Origin: Blasia pusilla | Lineage: Eukaryota; Marchantiophyta; Marchantiopsida; Blasiales | NCBI GenBank assembly: GCA_050084515.1 | Contig: CM114271.1 | Coordinates: 61,566,001-61,630,000 of the forward strand | Reading direction: 5' to 3' | Length of the DNA: 64,000 bases | Part shown: positions 40,781 to 53,424 of the stretch, piece by piece | Position numbering within the stretch: the stretch's first letter is position 1 | How the letters are laid out: each line of letters starts with the position of its first letter | The notes under the pieces: generated by a model | Seen by the model: only the letters and a program-made list of their open reading frames with translations | What the model was told of the DNA's origin: nothing | Databases searched by the model: none | Program-made: the position numbers and the translations under genes

Positions 40781-42660
40781 TATGTACAAGAGAAAAAGAC
40801 GAGAGTCGCAAGTCGCCAAGACCCCGGCGGTCCCAGCGCACCGGACGCAAACCCGGGCCTTTTGTTAAAAGACTCCTCCTTTCGTTCCGACCCTTCCACG
40901 CAGGTTGGGCGGCAGCAGGCATGTTCGTTTACATGTCGAGCTCCCGGGGGACCAGCCCCACCAAGGCCCGGAGCCATCCAATCGCAAGGCACGGACGGTA
41001 CAGATTGCGACGCCATGGTTGTCCCCACCATCTATGGCGTACAGCGATCTGCGGCACCCGTCGTCGAATCCGTCCGGTCAATTCAAGCGCTGCTTGTGAC
41101 TCGGTCAGTAACTGTCAGTCGGTCGCTCAGTACGTATGACTTTCCCGATCGGTAACTACCCGTCAGCTACAGTACGGATGGAGATTCGATACGTATGAGT
41201 CTTCGCCTTAGACTTATGTACGTTTCGAGGGTCCACATCCAAACCGGCAAATTACTGGTGCCGCCAGAAAAGCTCCCCGGATCCTGGCTACTCCGCAACT
41301 TGACGGCTTCTCCTGCACGCCTACTGCAGTGCAGGGGTCTGAAGTTCTAAACTGCGCCTCCTCCCTCCTCTTGTGATTCCTTCCCGTCCGCAGGTTCGTA
41401 CAGGGGACCGGTCATCGGAGGGAGGGGCCAGATCCCTGAGGAGCTAGCTGGATACGCCCTGCCAGTCAAAATCGGATAATGAGCCAATTGTTTATAATAC
41501 TTTCCTTAAATACATCGATAGAAATTCAACTTTCAATCAATGATTTCCGCATTACTCTCACCGAGCGATTGATTTCAATCGCACTCACACCACACTGACA
41601 GCAGCTTGCGACTGGCAGCTCTCAGGCTCTCACCGGTATTTAGACGGAGATTAGACTCATTAGAGGAGCGGAGAGCTTGGGCCGACCTTTCGTCACAAGG
41701 TGGCTCTTTTGGGAGTGGACAAAGTCGGCAAACGAGAGCTCCGATTAACCGGTATCTGAATATTCTGGGCAGATTCTATCCAGGAAATATGGGGAGCGAT
41801 AGATCAACCCAACTTCCTTACCATCAGCGTTGCCTTAACTGAATGGATCTACTTTATTACATGAACGAACTTGAAGAGAGGACAAGGGAAGTCAAGAGCA
41901 GGAGGAGGAGGAGGAGGACATATATTCGAAGGAACAAGTCAACAAACACGAAACTGGTGAACCCAAATTCATTCGTCCAATTGCATATAGTTGCTGGAAC
42001 AAACCGGTGTCGGGATATTTTGGGCAGGGCCCCGGGAAAAAGGTTGGGTAAGCCAAGTTACCCAAAACTCGCTCTCTTCCGAATGCATATATATAATTGC
42101 TGGAATGAGAAAAGAAGAAAGAGCTGCAGGTCAACCGTGCGAGCCGATACTGTTGATGCTCTGGGATCAACCTAGATCAAGGAAGACGTAACATGTCATA
42201 TCGAAGAAACTCACCGTCAAGAATTATCGACGATTCATGCAACAAAACCCCTGCGCTGCCTCCACCTATCGATCAGATCGTCAGTGGTCTGGCCTAGGTC
42301 CGTTGGCGTGATCATCGATCTCTGAGTTCGCGAGTGGCCATTTTTTTAACAGAAATATACTGCTGCTGCCAACGATCCACAGTCGATCTAGAGCTACATC
42401 TTCTACATCTAGATCTAGCTGGAACTCGCTCTAACAATCACGAGCCTCCGCCGGATCACACTCAACTCAAGATGCATTCATTGCCATATGACGTGCGAGC
42501 AAGTCCTGCAGAGAAAAGTGCTGCATTTCCGCTTTCCTGTAGTAATTTCTTGCGAGGAATGGGGCTGGGAATCCACAGAGTGCCATGGTGACCAGATCGA
42601 AGGGAGAACGCACTGCTGTTGTTCCTGTAGCTGGCTGGCTGGCTAGCTAGCGCTATGAGG
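40781..42660. other. GC-rich island without a recognised gene
   Basis: An abrupt rise in GC with Arg/Pro/Ser-rich frames on both strands. The longest are 121 codons (minus, 40666-41031) and 110 codons (plus, 41843-42175, with an Arg run over an AGG microsatellite near 41900). The motif AACCGGTxTCxGxATATTxTGGGC occurs twice (about 41749 and 42002), as does ATATATAATTGCTGGAA/CATATAGTTGCTGGAA, so part is internally duplicated. No domain recognised. Confidence 0.5.
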
Positions 42661-43451
42661 CGAATCTGCTCGGTTTCTTGGGCAAACGTCTGTCAGCTTG
42701 GAGCCAGAATTCCACACTTATGTGAGATTAATTTAGTACGTGGGCGAAGGTCTGCCCAATGATGTTGATCGTGTTGGGGGCAGCTTCGATTATGGCGCAA
42801 CTGACTGGCTCTAAGTTCTCTGGGGCTCTAATGCTATTGGAGATCTGGAATACCTGCAGTGGGATGTGGGCCCTTCAGCATTTGGACGAGGTTTCCGAGA
42901 CAAGGTTGGACGCAATGTACGTACGCATTTGTTTGTTGTGTTATACAAGTTTTTATTTAAGTGTTATTTAAGTCCGTTTGGGATATATATGTATGTTGGG
43001 ATCCATTGGAAAGATCCCAACACTTCATGTAGCACAACGTACATGTTAACTCCCAAGAATGGTAGAAAAGTCCAAAGTTCATATCAAACCTTACTAGACT
43101 AGGTAACTCATCACGAATCCACCATGATGGGCTACCTAATCGTTAAATTTCCTTCCTTGCCAAACACTGCGAGGAAGGAAGCAAAGATGGCTACTAAATC
43201 ATAATTTTCCTACGAATTGGCTCCAGCTTGTTGGTAGGGTATGTATGTTGTGGAAGCTTCTTACTACACATCACTTATTATTAATCCATACCTCAACAAA
43301 TCTTAGTAATTTGGATCAACATGGGGTCCAAGTCTTGCATATGTGTTTTGGGTTATCTCTCAAGTCCACTAGATCAAGACCGAGTAAGATGTCCACCTAA
43401 TCACGCATAGGTGGACCTCCCTCATATCACAGAGAAGCCTCAAGTCAATGT
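42661..43451. other. Intergenic stretch before MITE copy D
   Basis: Contains a perfect 10-base stem TGTTGGGATC/GATCCCAACA around 42993-43021 and a TAAGTCCGTTTGGGATAT motif similar to one at 50879, perhaps ends of another small DNA transposon. No gene. Confidence 0.4.
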
Positions 43452-43797
43452 CAAGGGTTGCACGGAAAAAGACAAGTTCGTCCATGAGACAGACATGCCC
43501 GGCCCGCACCCGAGCCCGCCCAAAACATGGGCCCATCGAGCCCGCACCCATTGTGTGGCCCGCTTGGCGGTCTAAGGGCTGGTAGGCGCAGTCTCAAGGC
43601 AGGTTGGGCACGAGCTAGGGCTCGAGGCAGGCAAGCGCGGGCTGGACGCGAGCTAGGGCGAGCAGGTGCGTGCTCTAGGCGGGCACTAGGAGGCTCTAAG
43701 TTGGGCTCAGGGCGGGCAGGCTGCGGGCTAGCGTGGGCAAGCACGCGCGGCATGAAGGCCCGCCATGAGCCCAAATGCAGGCCTCAATCCCGCATTT
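43452..43797 (+). mobile_element. hAT-type MITE, left-end copy D
   Basis: Starts CAAGGGTTGCACGGAAAAAGACA (one extra G in the terminal repeat), with GTTCGTCC and GACATGCCC subterminal motifs and a GGCCCGC-rich interior. It ends in ..CCCGCATTTTTT without a right terminal repeat. Confidence 0.65.
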
Positions 43798-44391
43798 TTT
43801 ATAAGAATTGAGTCTGGAGGCAGGTTGCTCTATGTTGGTGCTCTGGGAAGTAGTATGTATCTTGCTTTGTGTTTTGACACGTTTGAGATTTTCTATGCCA
43901 TTTTTTTTCAGGAGAGTTGATCGTGGGCTACACGACAGTCGTCGTCAATTTTTTAATGGAAGATGGAATGAAAAAAATTCAACATTGTCGTAGATTGGGA
44001 AGTTATGCACATTGTCAAAGAAATGGTGTGCGATTTGGATATTTGAGCGCAAAGTTGTGACCGTTTCCATTGGTTGCCATAGCTAACTTGTGAAGGAAGG
44101 AGCAATTTCATTTTTTTGGATAAAATTCTTTGTTGAGGTAGGAAAAAGTAAAAGGGGGAAAATTATTTGGGAATAAAGTTAATTGGAAACTTTATTCAGT
44201 GGGTGTTGACCCAAGATTTATGGGGCTTAGTTGAGTATAAGCAAAATGTGTGATAAATTTTAGTGAGTTGACCCTTGGTTTAAGGGGTTAGTGGATGGGT
44301 AAAAACCAAAAGATGTTGAATTTTAAACAAGGTTAAAATAGAGTCATGTTTACCCACATGTGAGATATCATGATTACCATTGACCTTCACC

Positions 44392-44856
44392 CAAGGTTGC
44401 ACGCAGACATGTCCGTACGGGCCCGAGTACTTAGGGCCCGCACCCGAGCCCACACTCAGAGCCCGCCTAGGCCGGGCTGTGGGCCATGCAATGGGTGCGG
44501 GCTATGGGCCCTGGGTGTGAGCTCAAGTCCTGCACAATTTGGTCCGTTGGACCAAAATTTGGTCCGGCAGACCACCTAGGGGCGGCGCGGGCTTAAGGCG
44601 CCTGCCCACCTCGAGCACACCCGGAGCCCACACGTGCCCACCCGAAGCCCGCTTCTGCCCACCCAGAGCCTGCTTCTGCCCGCCCTAGCCCGCTCCTAAT
44701 CAACCCTGAGCCCGTGCCTACCCGAACCTGCCCGCCTTGCGGGCCACGTAATGGGCTCCGTCAGCCTAGGTCTAGGTGGCGGGCTCCAAGGCGGCTCGGA
44801 TGCAGGCTGGGCAGGTTCGTCCCATAGATGCACTTATCCGTTTCCGTGCAACCTTG
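44392..44856 (+). mobile_element. hAT-type MITE, best complete copy E
   Basis: Ends CAAGGTTGCACG.. and ..CCGTGCAACCTTG form a nearly perfect terminal inverted repeat (CAAGGTTGCACG). Flanking CCTTCACC (44384-44391) and CCTTTACC (44857-44864) match at 7 of 8. The interior is strongly GC-rich (GAGCCCGCxC motifs), contrasting with the host. This copy defines the family. Confidence 0.88.
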
Positions 44857-45479
44857 CCTTTACCATCCATCTGCGCCGCCTTGCTCTATATGTTGGCCTT
44901 CGTCCATAGTGTCAATAACCGTTCGCAGACAATTTCTTCACCGTTCTTGAGTGGACGGTAGGCATTGAAGACCTTTGGTTTTGTGACTTAGGGCCGCCAT
45001 TTTCTTTTGTATGCCACTAGGAGGTATTGAGTCCTAGCAACAATAGATGGACCAATGGATGATTAGTGCAGTTGTGGTGTCATTGATCGTCACGCAACGA
45101 CTCTTTGCGACTATAGTCCAGTGAGGGGATTTGACATCATAGAGGTGTACGTCATGATAGCACAAAGGTTGGGTGTTCATGTGACTTATTGTTAATCGCC
45201 CTTCTCATCATCAATATCACTCAACCAAGTCTAGATGTATAACTACCTATCCTAGGGGGAAGATATTTTTGTTTCTAAAGAATTGTAGTAAGGGATGATA
45301 TCAAACATACTATGTGCCATCCTCTTGAGCATCCATCATAGTGACATAAACTAGCATGGTGGCCGCACCTTTTCCAAATCCACATAACATACAATACAAG
45401 CCTACAAGTACCATTTCCAAGCTTAGATCAACTATTCCAAAAGTATTATTAGGAAGGTGATATGGCAAGAAACTGCACA
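44857..45479. other. Intergenic stretch between MITE copies E and F
   Basis: No feature recognised. Confidence 0.45.
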
Positions 45480-46020
45480 CAAGGTTGCATATTGACAATG
45501 TCTGTGTCCCCAACCTTATGTCTGTCCCAAAGACGGATATGCCCGCACGGGCATAGGTACCCACGGCCCACACCCAAGCCAACCCCACTCACAATGTACA
45601 CCCGAGCTCGACTAGCCCACACCCAATCTAAGAATCCATCGCCCATTTTGTAGCCCGCCCTAAGCCCACATTGGCCCGCGGAGGATAGGACGGTTCACAC
45701 CATGTCCTACTCGGGCCCGAGCCCGCCCTTCGTGGAGGATAGGACGTTTAGGGAAGGAAGGGAGGGCTAGGGACACAAGAATGGGTGTTAGCTCAGATTC
45801 AGGGAGGTAGGCAAGAATCGGCCCACATCTGCCTTCCCTAATCCTTCATTGGCCCATATAGGGCCCACGTAGGGGGGGCTCCAGCCCGTGTACGACGGGA
45901 TCAGGCTTGTGGAGAGCGGGCTACTACACATTGATGAAGGGCGAGCTCGGGCCAATGTAGCCTTTAGGCGGGCCTATATGGACTACATGCGGGCCGATTA
46001 TTGTCCACCTCCCTATATCT
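45480..46020 (+). mobile_element. hAT-type MITE, copy F, right end unclear
   Basis: Starts CAAGGTTGCATATTGACAATGTC, with GGCCCGAGCCCGCCC interior motifs up to about 46000. A direct repeat of GGAGGATAGGACG lies inside. No matching right terminal repeat was found, so the end is approximate. Confidence 0.6.
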
Positions 46021-46329
46021 GAGTGCACACATGTTCCCACATCCCAAGCCGGCGTGGCCCATTGGGGTACCAAAAAAACCCAGGAAGAGGATCTGTTGGG
46101 CATATTCTTCCCATGGAATATCAAGGCCACATAAAGATTCAACATCTCATCAACGTCGCAACAATTCCCATAGGTAAATTGGGCTCTCATCCACATAGCA
46201 AAAAGTAAGGTGAAAAGGATGTCGCGGGATACTTGCATTCTAAATTTATATATAGTCCATTTCCACATAAAATATAGGATCTAATCTCCTAAGTGACTTT
46301 TCTGCAAGCAATTCTTGCGCAAACCCATT

Positions 46330-46950
46330 CTTCACATAATTTAGATGACTCTCTCTACTATACCATCCGCCTCTAGATGATCTTGTTAGATCATATGATG
46401 ATAAATTAAATCCTAGTCACAAAAAGCCTCAAACTCCCCATGAAAATTGATGTCATTCTCCATCAACACCTTCACTAGTGCACCATATATTGCTTTAACA
46501 CTCGATCTAGGAATACATACGCTACTCCCTTATCGCTTTATCTAACAATGCAACTAACTCTATACACTTTGAAAAGTGCTCGACTCTTACCAACACATGT
46601 CAATAGTGGAGACAATTATGGCATCACAACATTAAATTTGCTCGAACTCTATAACATAGCATGTATCTCACAAAAAATGGCTATAGGTTTGTCTACATGT
46701 CATGCCACCAATGGTCTCCATGGTCAACAAACCCAAGTAGGCAGATGTGTTTTATCTATGCACCATCTTCTCAGCACTCCCAGGATGCCAACCAGCACAA
46801 ATCGCATTTTCCTAGCTAACCCACACATGATTTATGTCTTAATCCATATGTATTCTGGTTGAGTAGGCTAATCTTGATACTTTTACATCGATATACTACC
46901 TACAAATCATACTATTCTAATAATAGACTCCATCTAACAAGCTTCCACAA
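46330..46950 (-). pseudogene. Decayed Ty3/gypsy integrase region
   Basis: On the minus strand, broken by stops and frameshifts, one can read a block like FSKCIELVAL, then LYGALVKVLMENDINFHGEFEAF and DHLEADGIVER. These correspond in order to the integrase core (RFSK.., TDxGTEFxGEF, RDHPEADGLAER). An upstream part (CLRKMRFVLVGILGVLRRW..) lies toward 46850 and may be the region before the core. No intact frame remains. Confidence 0.65.
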
Positions 46951-47699
46951 GTGCTCGTTGATTTTCATCAAATAATTTTATGGTTGGTGATCAATAATAA
47001 CTCTTATAAACACATAACAATTGGGTGTCGGGTAAAGTTGACATAACCTTTCCATCAAAACTAAAGCCAAACCTTTCAAAATAGACAAGGGATTACCAAA
47101 CAAAATAACATTTAAAATTTCCAAACACATATTGCACCTAAGCACTTACCCTCAAATGAGTTGTTCTTCAATTCCGTAGAACTATTTGAGCATATAGCTC
47201 GAGCCATTCCAAACTCTCTACCCTAACCTTACCAATCCTATTAAGGCACAAACTCAACTCAAATCTGGATGGTATGATGCACATAAGTTTGTATGTGAGT
47301 TCGTATGTGACGTAGCTCTACCTTTTTCTATTGAACAATGAGTTTACTTGGGTATGTCTTGTGACCCAAGTTCTCAATATGGACATTCTCAAATCCGAAA
47401 TTAGATGGTACCAATTCAATCAAAATCCTTACATATACCCTTTTTTCATTAAAGAAATTACTAATTTTTAAACTAAATTAAAATTTTTATTTCTGTTAGT
47501 TCTATGAGTTTTTGAATTCAGATGAGATAATCAAATAAATCAAAATATTAAGAAAGTCAATAAAAGGAATTATCTAATAATTCTTAATGTCTAATACTCT
47601 TATGGTTGTGGAATGCACTTGGCCTCGAGAGATATTCTGAAACCCTCTAGAGACTATATATAATTTAAGTGAGTCTTAAAAGAGGGAAGGGATTTCTAA

Positions 47700-48480
47700 G
47701 CCTTTCTCTTATTATCTTCCTCCCCTCTCTTGTTAAAAATTAAACACTTAAAAATCCCTTTTTAAACCTCTATCTTGTTTAAAATTTAAATTTTTCTCTC
47801 CATTCCTATGTTAAAAATTTCTCCTTGTATCTTTCCCTCCCATGTTGGAAATTTTTATTTTTCTCTTCCCCCTCTCCCTCTCTTAAGTTGAAACTAGCCT
47901 TCTCTGTTTCTCCCTCACATGTTGAAATTTATAACTTTCTCGATCTTTTCCCCTTGTATATTGAAAATCGATCCTTTTTTCTTTTCCTGTCATGTATCAA
48001 AAGTTTAGAAATTTCTCTTCCCCCCTCCCATGTTGAAACTTACACCTCTCGCTTTTTCCCCTTGTGTGTTGGAAATTTATAACTTTCTCTCCCCTATTTT
48101 CATTTCCCTCGTCGAATGAAAATTGAACACTTAGAAAAAATTCCCTTTGAAAATATCTTGTAAAACATTTATCCTTATGTCTCTCTTCCTCCTACATAGA
48201 AAATTCAATGTAACATTATCTTTCTTTAAAACATCCCATCTCTTCCCGAGCCCCCCAACAACTTTTTTGAGCCTTGGCTTTCCCCCTAATTTTGAAAGTT
48301 CACTTGTTTTTTTCCTTCCCAATTAAAAATTCAATTTTATCTATCTTATTTTCCCTTGCTGGAAATCTAACTCTTGAAGGAAAGGTTGTTGAATCTTGCA
48401 TAGCTGAAAAAGTATCCATCTTCCCCTTCCCTTATTTGATAGAATTTTCCTTTTCTTCCCCTCTCTTTTCACCTCTTTTC
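47700..48480. repeat. C/T-rich degenerate tandem repeat, about 45-60-base unit
   Basis: TTTCCCTCCCATGTTGGAAATTT-type segments (CCCxTGTTGAAA) recur across 47810-48090, with weaker copies to about 48480. The strongly pyrimidine-rich plus strand gives chance open frames. Confidence 0.7.
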
Positions 48481-48779
48481 TTATAACTTACATATCACTT
48501 CATGGGTTCCTTATGAATCCTCATACACATGGCCTAAAGGGATTTTCCAACCTACGTTAGGTACCAATCAAAATAGGGAGATTCTAAAAATAACCAGAAA
48601 AAACTCTCAAAAATGATTTTAAGATTCATTAAAAAAATCCTTGAAGGACTAACCTAGATATTTTCCCTTCATTTTCCTCCTAGCTTAGTCTGGGTAAGTG
48701 TTAAAAAAATCATGTATAAGGCTTCTCACATGGCATGCAAAAAGGTCTTTGAAGCTAAAAGGCTAATGCAAATACTTAT

Positions 48780-49450
48780 CTTATTTTGAATGTTTATTCC
48801 CTACAAGCCATTTGTCTTTGCAGGGTTAATTGTTTTACTAGTCTCATGCCTTTTAGCTCCTCGAGATATAATTTTGTTGGTTCAAGTCCAAAATCCCAAC
48901 CTCATTTGTGTCAAGTGTATATTGTATAGTCATCTTCCTTCAAATTATGGGGCAACGATGAACAAACTAATATAGACTAGAATAACAACTTTTAGCCACA
49001 TACCTATTTTCCCGGTCCATGTGAAAAAATCCAACTAGGTTCAATTGTGATCAAAAGGCATGATTGCTCGTCAAGCAAATAGCATAGGGGAACTTTGGCA
49101 CTCCAAGTGTAGTATCATAAGCTACCTTCAAACTTTGGGGAAAGGTGTAAGATTTCAAGATGGAGTAGCATACGCTATTAAGCCCAAACGGATGTTCTTG
49201 GTTCAAGTGAAAGATCCCAATGTTTAAGTCTCATTAAGAGGTCTAACTGAACGTTGAAGAAGTGAGTTTAGGATTTTTTGAGTTCCATGCAACAATATGT
49301 ACCTCTTTCCTTGAAACTTTGGGCAAAGGTGTAAGAAGCTTGAAGGCACAACCTTACCAAGTTGGAGCCCAAATAGATATTCTTGGTTCAAGTGGAGAAA
49401 CCCCCCAAGATTTAATTTTCATTCACATATTCACCTTCCATTGAAGAAGT
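48780..49450. repeat. Degenerate tandem repeat marked by TTGGTTCAAGT
   Basis: TTGGTTCAAGT at 48877, 49198 and 49383, with AAACTTTGGGxAAAGGTGTAAGA before the last two; the last two units are about 185 bases long. Confidence 0.7.
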
Positions 49451-52400
49451 CATCGCAGGAATTTTAGTGTTCCAATTTTTCATAGGTCCCCATAGAAACT
49501 ATAGGAACTATTTAGCAAAAGACTCAAAAAGTGAAACGAAATGAGAAAAAAAATTTAGAGAGAAAAGGAATGAAAAATAACACACCCCCCTCGCGCCTTT
49601 ACCATGTTTACCCCGCGCCAATGCATGTTTCAAAGACACGAGATTAAAAAAAGAATGCAAATAATCAGATTTTTTAAAGATTGGAGATATTTAAGTAAAT
49701 AATAAAAATTTTCCTCCAAATTATCCAAAATATAAGTGGTAGATTTGTGATATCACAACATGCCCTTTTCTCCACCCCATTAATATTTTCTCATGTGTAA
49801 TACTTGAAAACATGAAATTTTGTTAGGAAAAATGTTGAAAAACTAAAAACTAAAAAAATGATAGGAAGAATTTTTTTTTCTATATCCTTCTTGACCAAAT
49901 TCTTCTCTAGTTTTTTTTTAAATGAAAAAAATCCCGCCTCCCCACCCCCTTTCTTCTCTCCTCTCCTCTCTCTTAACCTAGCTCCCAACCTTCACTAAGT
50001 TCTTCCCTTAAACTGGATATGTGCCATGAGCTGAGGTGACCTTAAGAGACATGTATTAAATAGAGATCGCCCTTGGCTACAAGGGCATCCTCTTAATAGT
50101 ACTCGTAGATGGCCATGCACACGCTAATGATCAACAAAAATATTGGACCAGGTGTACTCCTTTGCTCTAATAGAATTAGATTTGACTAACTAATTAATAG
50201 ATGGGACATGTGTCATAATAGGAGGCCACCTAGAGGATAGGTGTTGAGTTTAGAGATATTTGTTCTAGAAAGGCCAGTCTCTAATAATATAAAATAGATT
50301 GGGGGAAGGGGGACTTAGGGGCCCACGAGCATTCACGCCCATGGATGTTGGGCATTGTTGGCAAGTGGTAGAGAGGGAGGGAATGGAGGTGCATAAGGCA
50401 CAAGATGGGGCATCAAGGAGTGGAGTTACGAGTGTCGAGCACTAGCTTGGGCCATGGGTGGCACACCACATGAAGCATCAAGATCCAAATCTCGGATGGG
50501 GCGTCAAGTGTGTTGAGGCGGGAACTTCATTGGGTGTCAAGTGCCCACTTTTATGTTGATTATGGAGAGGAGGGGGCATATATCTCTAGGCGTTTAATGG
50601 GAATATGAGTGTCCGCAAGATTTGCGGGTACTTGCTAGGACGATAGAAATGAGGCCTTGGCACCTTTTAAAAAAATATGTAATTTCTTTTCAAACCTTAT
50701 TTTCAATAGGTGCCAAACCTTGACTTTGATGAAAAGCTTGGAAGCTACATAATTTTTCCAACCATTCGATATAGTTGATATTTTTCGAACATGAGAAGAC
50801 TCTTAGTAGGAATCCGATGAATATTTAAAATCGTAATAATTTTAGATTGGAAAAAGATGGGAAAATGAATTACCCATATTAAGTCTGTTTGGATATCTAT
50901 ATTCTAATTATTGGAGAAGCCTCTTCATTTTGAGATTATATCTCCTTTCGACGCATGTCCTTTTTAGCCAATAGAATTACTCGTTGTCTAAGCCAATGGG
51001 ATCGCTCGAATTCAATTGTACATTTAGGATGGTTAATTCAAAATTATACATGTGCCCATCGCTTAAGCACCAGCTAGTCTTAATTAAGATGAATTTATAT
51101 GTTGAAAGTGAAAAACTCACATGTTGTGAGTATGTGAATAAAAGTTGAAGTATGCAAATTCTCATAAGATTATTCAATACTATATATTTAATATTTAATT
51201 TAATATACACTTCTCTCTTCAACTTCATGAAAAATTCAATGTCATACCTATAAGTAAAAATAAATTTTCCATGCCTAGGGTATAGAAAATGAAAATTTTG
51301 GATAATATTGATATTCAAATTTGAATTCTTATACTTAACAGCTCTTAAACTTACTCCTAACTTGAAAATTTTGGAAGAAAAAAGAGTTTGAAAGAGAAAG
51401 TCAGTGACACATAATTGAAAAGAGGACGCATATCCCACTATATATGGTACTTTTAATTCTCAAGAATCAAGTTTGCTTAATAAAATAAATAGATACCCTA
51501 TATATGCATGATATGGTAGAACTTGATGCATAGAACAAAAACTAAAGTCTACACTAGTTTATATTTATGAGAAAATAATTTTTTTTGTATGTACAACTAT
51601 CATTTTTTGCTACATGTCCATGTTGCCTTAGCTCGAATTCCATAGAATAAACATCATAATCACGCTTTCTTAAAAGAATTAAAAAAATAAATAAACCACC
51701 CTTTCTTATGTACTCATATAGCATCAATTTTCTCAAATTTTATTTTATAATATCTTTACATATGGGACTTTCAAACAATGAGTTCCCTTAAGCCACCTTG
51801 GAATCCAAGATTCTAAAATTTATTCTCTTTTGAGTAAGTGTCCTACAAAGAGTCTCCTATCTTGAGGCTTCAAAAGTGGAAGACTTGGATGGAGTCTTTG
51901 ACATCCACATTGTAGCTTATTCCATAAGGCTAAATCAATGAAGTTTGGAAATAATATTTGATGATCAAAGTCTACTTTGGTCATTACTAGTCTCCCTAGG
52001 AAGTGTTGGATAATCAAAATCCCATTTTGTTTGTGCACCAATAATCCAAACGATCCCCCAGTGTAAAGAGAAGCCTAAATTGATGGTCCCTACTTTGACG
52101 TCAGAGAAGTCATAGTGATATGAAGTAGGTGTTTTATATTGTATTAATAGAATAGAAGAAAATAGGTCAAAAACCCTAGTTTTGAGTACATAGTCCTATA
52201 GTTGGGGAGGCGCAATGGTACCTCATTCTTATATGTCATATTATCTCCATATTTAGGTTCCATCGAAACCCTCTTGTGAGGGCACAAACAAACTAGGCTA
52301 CTTTGTTGTTTCAAAATTTTGTATATTTTTCAGTGATTTTTTCACATCATGTTCACTTCCATGGATACCCATCATGTAACCTCAACCAATATCTCATAAT

Positions 52401-53103
52401 CACTTGCCCTAGCCAAAGTGCAGCAATTAATACTTTAAGGTGCTCCTACCTTGAAACATGCCAAACATGATAATTCAAACATGATCAACCCATAGAGAGA
52501 TAGAGATTCTATACATTATATGTATAAAAATTTTATTATGTCCAACCCGGGTGCCGGCTAACCCCTATGGTATGGTACCATACATGCTCCACCACATATA
52601 CCATAATATTTTTCCTTTTGAGGATAACTAACGTTGGCCAAGTTAGGACATAATCTAAGGGAGAGTGGTGACATTTTAAGATCCAATCTGGTCATCTTGC
52701 CCTAATAGGGAACAAGAGAGGAAAATACCTCCTTTAGAGAATATGTATGTCTCCCAACCCCATAAAATTTTCATAGGCTTGTTGGCCTTTGGGAAGAGTG
52801 CCTCTTGGAAGGAGAATTTAAGTGAACTCCTCCCAAGAAGAGGGATAAATACCCTCCACACTCTTTCCCATTTATCCTTCTTACTTTTTCTTCCTCCTTA
52901 AGTTTTCATCTCTTGTCATTTCTCTCCTTCTACCTCCGCTCTTAATTAATATCACGCGTCTACAAAGATCTCTTTTTCATAGGAAAAGCCTCCCTCTCCA
53001 ATCGAATAAGGTCTCTATGCCCTTTTCCCATATTGTATTAACATGTTCACGTATTCGGTGAAACGTTGTGTGTACCCACTTCTTTGAACCCGATCAGAGT
53101 ATT
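49451..53103. other. AT-rich intergenic region
   Basis: A 153-codon minus frame (50977-51438) is rich in Leu/Ile/Phe/Asn/Lys as expected from AT-rich DNA, with no recognised domain. No gene supported. Confidence 0.5.
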
Positions 53104-53424
53104 GACGCTTTCCTCAGTCGAGATAATTTTCTTGACTGCGATGGAAGTGAGTCTCTCCGGTTTCATGATGGGTTCATCAGTCGAGTTTAGTCTCTTGACT
53201 GCATCGGAAGTGAGTCCCTTCCATTTTTCATGACGCTTTCCTCACTGGAGTTGATTCTCTTGACTGCATCGGAAGTAGTCCCTTCAAGTTTTCGTTACGG
53301 TTCCATCGGTCGAGTTAATTTTCTTGACTGCAACGGAAGTGAGTCCCTTCAATTTTTCATGACGCTTTCGTCAGTCGAGTGAATTCTTTTGACTGCAGCG
53401 GAAAGTGAGTCCCTTGAATTTCAA
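53104..53424. repeat. Minisatellite, about 63-65-base unit, five copies
   Basis: Five diverged units share GTCGAG..TTCTTGACTGC..CGGAAGTGAGTCCCTTC..TTTTTCATGACG. The array ends exactly where the GC-rich region before the receptor kinase begins. Confidence 0.88.

Noticed and set aside
47825-48082. 85-codon hydrophobic frame with repeats
   Set aside because: Produced by the C/T-rich tandem repeat; the repeats vary in length and break the frame.
50977-51438. 153-codon minus-strand frame
   Set aside because: Amino-acid content is that expected from AT-rich DNA; no domain, and no support from splice or promoter signals.
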